Assembly (NCBI RefSeq): GCF_900113275.1
Contig: NZ_FOOU01000006.1
Coordinates: 124,001-188,000 of the forward strand
DNA length: 64,000 nt
Source: Neptunomonas qingdaonensis
GTDB taxonomy: Bacteria > Pseudomonadota > Gammaproteobacteria > Pseudomonadales > Balneatricaceae
Direction of reading: 5' to 3'
The notes under the pieces are model-generated. The model saw nothing but the letters and a program-made list of their open reading frames with translations, had not been told where the DNA came from and made no database searches. Shown here in pieces: positions 18,333 to 27,337 of the stretch. A program made the translations under genes and the position numbers. Position 1 is the stretch's first letter. Each line of letters starts with the position of its first letter.

Positions 18333-20639
18333 ATGAAAGAGCGTGTCTTTGATGTTGCCCTTAAGCACCCTATCTGGGTCTTGCTGGCCAGTATCATTTT
18401 GGTTGTCGCTGCCGCTGCAGGTGCAAAGAACCTGGTTTTCAAAAGTGATTACCGTGTATTTTTCAGTGAAGAAAACCCACAGTTAACCGCTTTCGAAAGC
18501 ATGCAGAAAATTTACAGCAAAAGTGATAATGTTGCTTTTATAATCGCGCCCAAAGAAGGCAGTGTGTTTACACCAAAGCGATTAGCGGCCATCCACGAAC
18601 TCACTCTGCAATCCTGGCAAGTCCCTTACTCGACACGTGTCGACTCCATTACCAACTTTCAAAACACCGTAGCAGAAGATGATGACCTCATTGTTGAAGA
18701 TTTGGTGCTGGATCCTGCAACATTAGCTCAAGCAGATATGCCCAGACTGAAAGAACTTGCCACCAATGACCCCCTTATGCGAAGCAAGTTGATATCACCT
18801 GAAGGCCATGTCTCCGTAGTCAACATTACCATCCAACTACCCGGTATTAATCCCGTAGCCGAGGTGCCTGAAGTCGTCAACAAGATAAGAGAATTAAAAA
18901 CTCAGTTTATAACAGCCAACCCAGACATCGACCTATACCTATCCGGTTTAATAATGATGAATAACAGTTTTGCTGAGGCATCGCAAAACGATTTCACAAC
19001 ACTCGTGCCACTCATGTTCCTTATTGTTGTAGTCGCTATTATATTCCTCCTCCGCACTTTTAGCGGAGCTCTGGCAACCATCGTTATTATTATTTTTACA
19101 ATCATAAGCACGATGGGCTTGGCTGGCTGGACAGGATTCTATTTAACGGGCCCCTCCATCAGTACACCAACCGTAATTATGACGCTAGCTGTCGCCGACT
19201 GTGTTCATATATTAGCTACCTTTTTTTACGAACTACGACAAGGAGAAGAAAAAAGCAAAGCATTAAGAACAAGCTTACGTATCAATTTCAGCCCAATCTT
19301 TCTGACTAGCGTTACGACTGCGATAGGATTTTTGAGCATGAATTTTTCTGACTCTCCTCCTTTTCGCGATCTTGGAAATATGGTTGCTGCTGGAGTCATG
19401 ATTGCTTTCATTTTATCCATTACACTTTTCCCCGCTTTATTGATGCTACTACCAATTAAAATTAAACCTCAAAAAGAAAACAAAAGTGTGCTAATGGACA
19501 AATTGTCTGCTTTTATTATCTCGAACAGGACCACCTTACTTCCAAGCATGACAGTTATCATTCTTGCTACGGTAGTATTCGTACCTTTTAATAAGCTTAA
19601 CGATGACTTTGTTAAATACTTCGATAAGACCGTCCCATTCCGCCAAGCGACTGACTTCATGCAAGACAATCTTTCTGGCCTTACCTCGATTGAGATCTCT
19701 ATCAATACAGGACAATCCAGTGGTATCAATGCCCCAGCGTACCTCAAGACTTTAGATAATTTTAGTGGGTGGTTAAGAGCTCAGCCAGAAACTGATCATG
19801 TAAGCACATTGACTGATATTGTTAAGCGCCTGAACAAAAATATGCATGGCGATGATCCTGCCTTCTATACACTACCAGCCAATCGTGAATTAGCAGCCCA
19901 ATACCTTTTGCTTTATGAATTGTCGCTTCCCTATGGTCTAGATCTCAACAACCAATTAAATGTCGACAAATCTTCATCACGTATTATTGGCACCTTTAAA
20001 AACCTGACGAGCAACGAACAAATCAAACTCGAAGAGCGACTTTATAAATGGTTTGAAGACAATGCGCCGCAATACACCGTTCAAATTGCCAGCCCAACTC
20101 TGATGTTTGCTCATATTGGTCAACGTAATATTCAGAGCATGCTGATAGGCATCACCTTTGCACTGATATTGATTTCTGCTTTATTAGGTATCGCGTTAAA
20201 GTCTGTACGTTATGGGATGATTAGCTTATTACCCAATTTGGCACCCGCTGCAATGGGCTTTGGAATCTGGTATTTTATTGATGGGCAAGTAGGATTAGCA
20301 TTATCGGTCGTTGCTGGTATGACAATGGGTATCGTTGTCGATGACACTGTGCACTTTCTCAGCAAATACCGCCATGCTCGTATTGATAAAGGAAAGAGTA
20401 CCGAGGACGCCGTTCGTTATGCTTTTGCCAGTGTTGGACGTGCTTTATGGATAACCACCCTGGTTTTGGTCGCCGGCTTTATGGTGCTGGCTCAATCGAG
20501 CTTTAAGATTAATGCAGATATGGGGCTTCTTACCGCAATCACTATATTGATCGCGCTGATTGTCGACTTCCTCTTCCTGCCCCCACTATTAATGAAGCTC
20601 GACAACACCGCTGTAATCGAAACAACTAAGGAGAAATAG
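18333..20639 (+). CDS. MMPL/RND-family transporter
   Basis: A 768-residue inner-membrane RND-superfamily protein with the usual internal duplication. TM1 is at residues 14-35, followed by a periplasmic domain, then a five-helix bundle from about 225 to 375. A second TM (about 388-408) and periplasmic domain precede the second bundle from about 610 to 755. The TM4-type motifs LAVADCVHILATFF and GIVVDDTVHFLSKY carry the paired acidic residues of proton relay. The short size and single-subunit organisation fit MMPL-type lipid or hopanoid transporters rather than tripartite drug pumps. It heads a three-gene operon: the next start follows its stop codon without a gap, and an outer-membrane barrel ends the unit. 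The cargo is not known. Confidence 0.9.
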   Translation: MKERVFDVALKHPIWVLLASIILVVAAAAGAKNLVFKSDYRVFFSEENPQLTAFESMQKIYSKSDNVAFIIAPKEGSVFTPKRLAAIHELTLQSWQVPYSTRVDSITNFQNTVAEDDDLIVEDLVLDPATLAQADMPRLKELATNDPLMRSKLISPEGHVSVVNITIQLPGINPVAEVPEVVNKIRELKTQFITANPDIDLYLSGLIMMNNSFAEASQNDFTTLVPLMFLIVVVAIIFLLRTFSGALATIVIIIFTIISTMGLAGWTGFYLTGPSISTPTVIMTLAVADCVHILATFFYELRQGEEKSKALRTSLRINFSPIFLTSVTTAIGFLSMNFSDSPPFRDLGNMVAAGVMIAFILSITLFPALLMLLPIKIKPQKENKSVLMDKLSAFIISNRTTLLPSMTVIILATVVFVPFNKLNDDFVKYFDKTVPFRQATDFMQDNLSGLTSIEISINTGQSSGINAPAYLKTLDNFSGWLRAQPETDHVSTLTDIVKRLNKNMHGDDPAFYTLPANRELAAQYLLLYELSLPYGLDLNNQLNVDKSSSRIIGTFKNLTSNEQIKLEERLYKWFEDNAPQYTVQIASPTLMFAHIGQRNIQSMLIGITFALILISALLGIALKSVRYGMISLLPNLAPAAMGFGIWYFIDGQVGLALSVVAGMTMGIVVDDTVHFLSKYRHARIDKGKSTEDAVRYAFASVGRALWITTLVLVAGFMVLAQSSFKINADMGLLTAITILIALIVDFLFLPPLLMKLDNTAVIETTKEK

Positions 20640-21437
20640 ATGAAACTCTGCCCAAAACCACTTACTTGTATTCTCTCCGCCTTACTACTCGGGTCAGCTT
20701 CCTTTACTTTTGCCGAAACGGCAGAAGAAAAAGGTTTAGCCATTGCTCAACAAACGAAAGAAAGTGATAAAGGCTGGGGGGATATGGAAGCCCAAATGAC
20801 TATGGTATTACGTAACGGCCAAGGACAGGAAAGTATCCGGGAGATCCGTTTAAAATCACTTGAACAAGAAGCAGATGGCGATAAAAGTTTGAGTATTTTT
20901 GATAAGCCCCTGGACGTAAAAGGCACCGCTTTTTTAAGCTTTTCACACCCTGTAGGAGCCGATGACCAGTGGCTGTACTTACCTGCATTAAAGCGAGTAA
21001 AGCGTATTGCCTCGCGCAACAAGTCTGGCCCCTTCATGGGATCGGAGTTTGCTTATGAAGACCTAACATCTTTTGAAATAGAGAAATACACCTACAAGTA
21101 TTTGCGTGACGAGCCTTGCGGTACTGAGCAGTGCTATGTTGTTGAACAATACCCTGTCGATGAGTTTTCGGGGTACACTCGACGTGTCACCTGGATTGAT
21201 CAAAGTGAAAACAGGCTACATAAAATTGACTTTTTCGACCGTAAAGATGCGCCACTGAAAACACTGACCTATGCTGACTATCAGCAATACGAAGGTAAGC
21301 ACTGGCGCCCAGACCTGATGAAAATGGTTAATCATCAAACCAATAAAAATACCGACCTTATATGGACGAATTATCAGTTCAAAAGCGGTTTAAGTGATGC
21401 CGACTTTAACAAAAACTCATTAAAACGGGCACAATAA
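20640..21437 (+). CDS. outer membrane lipoprotein-sorting protein (LolA-like fold)
   Basis: A 265-residue periplasmic protein with a signal peptide (residues 1-25, ending FAETAEEKG). The mature part has the half-barrel pattern of LolA/LolB-like carriers, with the marker stretches DQWLYLPALKRVKRI and SGPFMGSEFAYEDL that identify the lipoprotein-sorting domain family found beside RND transporters. It starts directly after the MMPL gene stop and ends one base before the next gene, so the three are translated as a unit. It likely carries a hydrophobic ligand between the MMPL pump and the outer membrane. That role is inferred from the fold and operon. Confidence 0.85.
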   Translation: MKLCPKPLTCILSALLLGSASFTFAETAEEKGLAIAQQTKESDKGWGDMEAQMTMVLRNGQGQESIREIRLKSLEQEADGDKSLSIFDKPLDVKGTAFLSFSHPVGADDQWLYLPALKRVKRIASRNKSGPFMGSEFAYEDLTSFEIEKYTYKYLRDEPCGTEQCYVVEQYPVDEFSGYTRRVTWIDQSENRLHKIDFFDRKDAPLKTLTYADYQQYEGKHWRPDLMKMVNHQTNKNTDLIWTNYQFKSGLSDADFNKNSLKRAQ

Positions 21438-21438
21438 T

Positions 21439-22665
21439 ATGTCTTTACTACGAAGCTCTCATGTCCAACATGGCATTAAATTAACCAGCATGGGGCTGAT
21501 ACTGGCATGTAGCTCTCAGGTTCATGCCAGTGCAGAATTTGAAGCTTCGGGTAAAGTCACTGCCGAATTAAGACTGTTTTCTGAAAACCCACAGTACGCA
21601 GATCAGTATCAGGATGCGAATCTGTCTATAGCAGTGGAACCTGATTTTTTCTGGCAATGGAACGACGCGTTAGACTCTTTGAGCTTTAAGCCATTTTTTC
21701 GGCTAGATCAACATGACAATGAAAGAACCCACGCTGATATACGAGAGCTCAGCTGGGTACATCAAGGGGATGATTGGGAGCTACGAAGCGGAATACGAAA
21801 AGTATTCTGGGGAGTCACTGAGTTTCAGCACCTTGTCGATGTGATCAACCAAAGCGATGGCATCGAAGATATTGATGGTGAAGATAAACTAGGACAGCCC
21901 ATGATCAACCTCTCTCTGGTAAAATCCTGGGGTATTGTGGATCTTTACTTACTACCGGGTTTTCGGGAGCAAACCTTTCCGGGAAAGAAAGGACGTCTGC
22001 GCTCCAGCCTCGTAGTTGATACTGATCAAGCACAGTTTGAAGCCGGCAATGAAGCAATGCACACGGATTTAGCCATACGCTGGAGCCAGTCAGTTGGTGA
22101 TTTCGATCTGGGAGCGCATTGGTTCCGAGGAACCAATAGAGATCCTATTTTAGAGATGGGAATGAAAGGCTCTGAAATGGTTCTAGTTCCCTACTATGAG
22201 CAAATGAACCAAGTCGGATTTGATCTGCAGGCGACGATTGAAAGCTGGCTGTGGAAAGCTGAAACTATTTGGCGCAATAGTGAATCGGATACCTACTGGG
22301 CAGCACAAGCGGGTTTTGAATATACTTTCTATGGCATACAAGAAAGCTATGCAGACTTAGGTGTATTATTAGAATATGGCTGGGATCAGCGCGGCAAAAA
22401 AACAAAAGCCATTTTTCAAAATGACATTTCTGTCGGCGCACGATTGGCACTGAATGATACAGCAAGCACAGAATTGCTGGCCGGCGTGATTTATGATGTG
22501 GATTACGGCAGCACCAGCTTACAATTAGAGGCTAGCCGCCGGCTTGGCGACAAGTGGAAAATTACACTGGATGGTAGGTTCTTCTCCGCAGATGATAGTG
22601 CGGATATGATGTCTTCGATGGATAAAGATGACCATATTCAGATAGGTGTAGAGCGTTATTTCTAG
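21439..22665 (+). CDS. outer-membrane beta-barrel protein of the MMPL operon
   Basis: A 408-residue exported protein with a signal peptide (cleavage near VHASA-EF, residue 31). The rest alternates polar and hydrophobic residues like beta-strands and ends in IQIGVERYF, a C-terminal aromatic OMP signal recognised by the Bam complex. It does not look like a TonB receptor (no plug) or an OmpC-type porin. It is the third gene in the transporter operon after the MMPL and LolA-like proteins, completing an inner membrane, periplasm and outer membrane set. The specific function is unknown. Confidence 0.82.
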   Translation: MSLLRSSHVQHGIKLTSMGLILACSSQVHASAEFEASGKVTAELRLFSENPQYADQYQDANLSIAVEPDFFWQWNDALDSLSFKPFFRLDQHDNERTHADIRELSWVHQGDDWELRSGIRKVFWGVTEFQHLVDVINQSDGIEDIDGEDKLGQPMINLSLVKSWGIVDLYLLPGFREQTFPGKKGRLRSSLVVDTDQAQFEAGNEAMHTDLAIRWSQSVGDFDLGAHWFRGTNRDPILEMGMKGSEMVLVPYYEQMNQVGFDLQATIESWLWKAETIWRNSESDTYWAAQAGFEYTFYGIQESYADLGVLLEYGWDQRGKKTKAIFQNDISVGARLALNDTASTELLAGVIYDVDYGSTSLQLEASRRLGDKWKITLDGRFFSADDSADMMSSMDKDDHIQIGVERYF

Positions 22666-22723
22666 TAGATTGACGTATCATTACATGGCCAGCATATTAG
22701 TTATTCATATCACGCATAAGCTA

Positions 22724-23257
22724 TTAGCTGGCTGGGTTAGCACTGATAATCTGGCACTCATCATCTGACATATTTCTGAAACGGTGTGGCTGCGAACTTT
22801 TAAAATAATAGCCATCTCCGGCTTTTAATGTGTAAATATCCTGACCTACCGTGAGCTCTATTTCGCCTTTGATAATTACCCCCCCCTCTTCTCCCTCATG
22901 CTGCAACATGTCGGTACCGGTATCAGCACCAGGCGGGTAGTATTCACGCATTATATTAGTCGTACGCTCTTTTACCGTTGCTCCAATTAAAAGCAATTTA
23001 ACGTTATCCGTGCCAACGTCTGGCTGTTCGTCTCGCCGAAAGACCACTTTATCTGGCGCGGCCTCATCCGTGAAAAAATCACCAATCGAAATGGGCACAC
23101 ACGCTAAGATTTTTTTAAGAGAGCTTACTGAAGGGCTTACGCCATTTTTTTCTATCATCGATATCGTACTATTAGTGACACCAGCACGCTTCGCCAGCTC
23201 ACGCTGGGAAATCCCTTTAAGTTTACGTATCTGTTTTAATCTCTCACCTACATCCAC
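22724..23257 (-). CDS. XRE-cupin transcriptional regulator
   Basis: A 177-residue regulator with an N-terminal XRE helix-turn-helix (residues 1-60, RELAKRAGVTNSTISMIEKNG) and a C-terminal cupin (about 105-175, EGEEGGVIIKGEIEL). It starts with GTG, with AGGA seven bases upstream. This architecture is the PuuR class, which controls polyamine and GABA catabolism in enteric bacteria. Here it lies immediately downstream of the gabT-like gene on the same strand, but a T-rich hairpin separates them, so it has its own promoter or depends on readthrough. It is the best candidate regulator of the gcdH-gabT operon; its ligand is unknown. Confidence 0.9.
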   Translation of the reverse strand: MDVGERLKQIRKLKGISQRELAKRAGVTNSTISMIEKNGVSPSVSSLKKILACVPISIGDFFTDEAAPDKVVFRRDEQPDVGTDNVKLLLIGATVKERTTNIMREYYPPGADTGTDMLQHEGEEGGVIIKGEIELTVGQDIYTLKAGDGYYFKSSQPHRFRNMSDDECQIISANPAS

Positions 23258-23318
23258 ACCAATATCCTGTTTTAATTACGTTTATTGAATTATAACAAAT
23301 ATTTAACCGCACAATAAA

Positions 23319-23356
23319 AAACTGGCTACTGACTGATAAAAATCAGTAACCAGTTG
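23319..23356 (-). terminator. terminator between gabT and the cupin regulator
   Basis: On the minus strand AACTGG-TTACTGA pairs with TCAGTA-GCCAGTT around a ten-base loop, with one mismatch, and TTTTTTATT follows. It lies 14 bases after the gabT stop. Confidence 0.75.
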
Positions 23357-23369
23357 CACAGTCAATACA

Positions 23370-24641
23370 TTACAACTCGCGCAAACAGCGCTCCATAATA
23401 TCCAACCCCTCTTCGATTAATGTATTGGAAGCGGTTAATGGAACCAGAACACGAATTGTATTCGCGAAAGTACCACAAGAAAGTAATAACAAACCATTGG
23501 CTGTTGCTTTAGCGACTAACTGTTTTGCCAAGTCAGGATTTGGATGACCACTCTCATCAAACAGCTCACATGCCACCATACCACCTGCCGCACGGATGTG
23601 ATCGATAGATGTTAAACCCGTTTCTTTCATCGCCAAAAAGCGAGAGGTAATTAATTGACCGATCTCATTACTACGCTCAATCAGACCTTCTTCTTCAATC
23701 ACCTCTATCGTCGCTAATGCTGCGGCACAAGCCATTGGGCTACCACCATAAGTACTACCGATACTGCCAGGACCCGGGACATCCATCAGCTCAGCTTTAC
23801 CAACCAACGCAGAAAGCGTCATCCCGCCTGCCAGGCTCTTTGCCATGCAAATAAGATCAGGAATCACACCGGTATGCTCAACCGCAAACATTTTACCCGT
23901 TCGCGCGAAACCAGACTGCACTTCATCAACAATCATCAGAATACCGTGCTCATCACACAGAGCCCCTAATGCTTGCATAAACTCAGCCGGTGCCTGATAG
24001 AACCCACCTTCGCCTTGAACAGGTTCAATAATGATTGCCGCTACACGACCAGGATCAACATCAGTTTTCAGTAAGTTTTTTACGGCATTTAATGAGTCAT
24101 CCGCTGAAACACCATAGTACGCATTAGGATAAGGCGCATGGTAAACCTCTGCAGGGAAAGGACCGAATCCCTGTTTGTAAGGTACGACTTTGCCCGTTAA
24201 TGCCATACCCATCATCGTACGGCCATGAAATGCACCATTAAATGCGATAACCGCAGAGCGCCCTGTTGCCGCACGAGCCACTTTTACTGCGTTCTCAACC
24301 GCTTCTGCCCCAGTATTGAGCAACAGTGTTTTTTTCGCATGGTCGCCCGGCGTAATCGTATTCAGCTTTTCAGCTAACGCAATGTAGGGTTCATATGGCA
24401 TAACATGAAAACAAGTATGCATGAGCTTGTGTAACTGCGCTTCAACAGCTGCTACAACTTTTGGGTGCAGATGCCCGATATTTAAGACACCAATACCGCC
24501 AGCAAAGTCGATATATCGCTTACCTTCAACATCCCACACTTCTGCATTTACGGCTTTTTCTGCATAAAACTGAGTGATATTCGCCGCTCCGCGAGCCACC
24601 GAATTTTCACGGCGAGCTTGCATCTCTTTATTCGTTGTCAT
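23370..24641 (-). CDS. gabT: 4-aminobutyrate / 5-aminovalerate aminotransferase
   Basis: A 423-residue class III PLP-dependent aminotransferase. The Schiff-base Lys is Lys268 in CMAKSLAGG, and the cofactor-binding GAEAVE (111-116) and VDEVQSGFARTGK (238-250) blocks are intact. GabT moves the terminal amino group of GABA, and its close homolog DavT does so for 5-aminovalerate, to 2-oxoglutarate. Because the operon continues with a semialdehyde dehydrogenase, a CoA-transferase and glutaryl-CoA dehydrogenase, the C5 (DavT) role in lysine breakdown is the better reading. Sequence alone cannot separate C4 from C5 preference. Fourteen bases separate it from the gabD-like gene. Confidence 0.93.
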   Translation of the reverse strand: MTTNKEMQARRENSVARGAANITQFYAEKAVNAEVWDVEGKRYIDFAGGIGVLNIGHLHPKVVAAVEAQLHKLMHTCFHVMPYEPYIALAEKLNTITPGDHAKKTLLLNTGAEAVENAVKVARAATGRSAVIAFNGAFHGRTMMGMALTGKVVPYKQGFGPFPAEVYHAPYPNAYYGVSADDSLNAVKNLLKTDVDPGRVAAIIIEPVQGEGGFYQAPAEFMQALGALCDEHGILMIVDEVQSGFARTGKMFAVEHTGVIPDLICMAKSLAGGMTLSALVGKAELMDVPGPGSIGSTYGGSPMACAAALATIEVIEEEGLIERSNEIGQLITSRFLAMKETGLTSIDHIRAAGGMVACELFDESGHPNPDLAKQLVAKATANGLLLLSCGTFANTIRVLVPLTASNTLIEEGLDIMERCLREL

Positions 24642-24655
24642 TCCAGGCTTTCCTA

Positions 24656-26116
24656 TTAATTAATGCCACCCAGCAAGGTGTATTTCATTTCAAGATATTC
24701 ATCGATGCCGTAACGCGAGCCCTCGCGGCCGATACCGGACTCTTTCACACCACCAAAAGGAGCTACTTCGGTAGACAATACGCCTTCATTGACAGCAACC
24801 ATGCCGTACTCAAGCCCTTCTGATACACGCCATACACGACCCAGATCATTGGCATAGAAGTAAGCAGCTAAGCCATATTCCGTATCATTAGCCATCGCTA
24901 TCGCTTCTTCTTCGGTATCAAAACGAAAAACCGGTGCGATAGGGCCAAATATCTCTTCACGAGCAACGCGCATTTTATTCGTCACATCAGCAATGATGGT
25001 CGGCTGATAAAAAGTGCCGCCGAGATCATGCTCCTGGCCGCCACACATCAGACGTGCCCCTTTTTGAACCGCATCGTCCAGCAACTCGGATACTTTATTA
25101 ATAGCCGCCTGATTAATCATGGGTCCCTGATCAAACGTCCCATGAAGTCCATGACCGACTGTCAACTTGCGAACAGCTTCACTGAATTTTTCAATAAAAG
25201 TATCGTAAACACTGGACTGCACCAGAATACGATTAGCACACACACAGGTTTGCCCGGCATTTCTGAATTTCGAAATAATCGCACCCTGTACCGCTTTGTC
25301 CAGATTGGCATCGTCAAAAACGATCAGTGGTGCGTTACCACCCAACTCCAAAGACATTTTCTTAACCGTATCCGCACACTGCCGCATCAACTGCTTACCG
25401 ACCGCAGTAGAACCCGTAAATGACAACTTTCGTATAACCGGGCTATCTGTTAGTACACGCCCGACAACCGCAGGCTGGGCGGTAGTCACGACATTAATAA
25501 CACCTTTAGGAATACCGGCACGCTCTGCCAGCACCATTAGCGCCAGAGCAGACAATGGCGTATCTTCAGCAGGCTTAAGTACCATAGTGCAACCTGCCGC
25601 CAATGCGGGTGCGCATTTTCGTGTAATCATGGCATTCGGAAAATTCCACGGAGTCACTGCAGCAACAACACCAATCGGCTCACGGCTAACCATAATTCGC
25701 TTATCCGCTGCTTGTGCAGGAATCAGATCACCATAAACACGCTTACCTTCTTCGGCATACCACTCTACAAATGACGCACCATATAAAACCTCACCTGCCG
25801 CTTCCGATAACGGCTTCCCTTGCTCTGCTGTCATCAGCTGAGCAAGGTCATCTTTTGCATCCACAATAAGATCAAACCAGCGGCGTAATATCAAAGCACG
25901 CTCTTTTGCTGTTTTCGCTTTCCATAATGGAAATGCTTTTTCAGCAGCAGCAATTGCCTGCTGCGTTTCCTGTACACGCATATCAGGCACTTCAGCTATT
26001 TGCTGACCCGTTGCAGGATCAAGAACCGGCATTGTCTGACCACTTAACGCACTCAGCCACTCACCGTTTATATAGGCCTGCATTTTAAGCAAGCTGGGAT
26101 CTTTAAGTGATAACAT
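24656..26116 (-). CDS. gabD: succinate / glutarate semialdehyde dehydrogenase
   Basis: A 486-residue NAD(P)-dependent aldehyde dehydrogenase. The general base is Glu257 in LELGGNAP and the nucleophile is Cys291 in NAGQTCVCANR; the extra Cys two residues on (CVC) is typical of the GabD family and can form a redox-sensitive disulfide. TPWNFPNAM (155-163) and FTGSTAVGK (233-241) line the cofactor site. In this operon it would oxidise glutarate semialdehyde made by the adjacent aminotransferase (DavD role), though GABA-derived succinate semialdehyde remains possible. It lies three bases from the CoA-transferase gene. Confidence 0.94.
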   Translation of the reverse strand: MLSLKDPSLLKMQAYINGEWLSALSGQTMPVLDPATGQQIAEVPDMRVQETQQAIAAAEKAFPLWKAKTAKERALILRRWFDLIVDAKDDLAQLMTAEQGKPLSEAAGEVLYGASFVEWYAEEGKRVYGDLIPAQAADKRIMVSREPIGVVAAVTPWNFPNAMITRKCAPALAAGCTMVLKPAEDTPLSALALMVLAERAGIPKGVINVVTTAQPAVVGRVLTDSPVIRKLSFTGSTAVGKQLMRQCADTVKKMSLELGGNAPLIVFDDANLDKAVQGAIISKFRNAGQTCVCANRILVQSSVYDTFIEKFSEAVRKLTVGHGLHGTFDQGPMINQAAINKVSELLDDAVQKGARLMCGGQEHDLGGTFYQPTIIADVTNKMRVAREEIFGPIAPVFRFDTEEEAIAMANDTEYGLAAYFYANDLGRVWRVSEGLEYGMVAVNEGVLSTEVAPFGGVKESGIGREGSRYGIDEYLEMKYTLLGGIN

Positions 26117-26119
26117 CTA

Positions 26120-27337
26120 TTAACCTCTTTGAATAACACCTTGATTACAAAGAATTTCTATTTCTGTTGAATCCATACCTAAAATAGATTCGAGAACATG
26201 CGCGCTGTGTTCTCCAAGAACAGGGGGAGCCTGATGATAAGTAATTGGCGTCTTAGAAAATTTCACAGGATTAGCAACAGAGGGGACTACTCCTGCATCA
26301 CGGTGTGACAATGAAACTTTCATCTCACGATGTTTAACCTGCGGCTCTTCAAAGACCTGCCCAATGGTATTGATTGGCCCACATGGAACACCCACATCTG
26401 ATAACTTTTCCATCCATTGCTGCGTGGTATGCTGCTGCATCAATGGCAACAAAAGCGGGATGAGAACCGCGCGATTCTCGACGCGCTTTTGATTAGTGAT
26501 AAATAAAGCATCAGAAGAAAGTTCAGGTTGACCGGCCACTTCACAAAAACGCTTAAACTGCTGATCATTGCCCACCGCCACAATAATGTGACCATCAATG
26601 GTTGGGAACGCCTGATACGGGACAATATTGGGATGTGCATTTCCCAACCGTCCGGGAGATTGGCCAGAAGCAAGGAAATTCATCGCCTGATTAGCTAAGG
26701 TGGCGACTTGCACATCAAGCAATGCCAGATCAATATATTGGCCTACACCGCTTTCTTCCCGATGCAGTAATGCCGCCTGAACCGCGTTAGCGGCATAAAG
26801 ACCCGTCATCACATCAACTAAAGCCACACCCACCTTCATTGGCATGCCATCTGGCTCGCCCGTAACACTCATCAAGCCGCCCATGCCCTGAATCATGAAA
26901 TCATAACCGGCACGGTGTGCGTCAGGTCCATTCTGTCCAAAGCCCGTTATAGAGCAATAAACCAGACGAGGATTCAGGACTTTAAGTGAATCATAATCAA
27001 GTCCATAGCGCTTGAGCCCACCTACTTTGTAGTTCTCAAGCACAACATCAGACACTTTTACCAGTTCGCGAATAATCGCCTGGCCTTCGGCTTTAGCCAT
27101 ATCGACGGCAACCGACTGCTTTCCACGATTTGCTGCATGGAAATAAGCGGCCTCCGAGGTTTCAGCCTCGCTCCCTTGTATAAAAGGCGGCCCCCAACCA
27201 CGCGTGTCATCGCCGTTTCCGGGACGTTCGATTTTAATCACTTCGGCACCGAAGTCGGCCAGCATCTGACCGGCCCAGGGACCTGCCAGAATACGACTCA
27301 AATCCAGTACCCGGATGTGAGATAAAGCGCCACTCAT
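26120..27337 (-). CDS. CaiB/BaiF (class III) CoA-transferase, probable glutarate CoA-transferase
   Basis: A 405-residue class III CoA-transferase. It shows the family opening LDLSRILAGPWAGQMLADFGA, the GFGQNGPDAHRAGYDF block and the region VALVDVMTGLYAANA, where the Asp aligns with the catalytic Asp that forms the acyl-enzyme anhydride. The start codon overlaps the gcdH stop by one base (TGATG), so the two are translationally coupled. Coupling to glutaryl-CoA dehydrogenase and position after the semialdehyde dehydrogenase indicate that it activates glutarate to glutaryl-CoA using succinyl-CoA, as in the SUGCT branch. The substrate is inferred from context. Confidence 0.9.
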   Translation of the reverse strand: MSGALSHIRVLDLSRILAGPWAGQMLADFGAEVIKIERPGNGDDTRGWGPPFIQGSEAETSEAAYFHAANRGKQSVAVDMAKAEGQAIIRELVKVSDVVLENYKVGGLKRYGLDYDSLKVLNPRLVYCSITGFGQNGPDAHRAGYDFMIQGMGGLMSVTGEPDGMPMKVGVALVDVMTGLYAANAVQAALLHREESGVGQYIDLALLDVQVATLANQAMNFLASGQSPGRLGNAHPNIVPYQAFPTIDGHIIVAVGNDQQFKRFCEVAGQPELSSDALFITNQKRVENRAVLIPLLLPLMQQHTTQQWMEKLSDVGVPCGPINTIGQVFEEPQVKHREMKVSLSHRDAGVVPSVANPVKFSKTPITYHQAPPVLGEHSAHVLESILGMDSTEIEILCNQGVIQRG

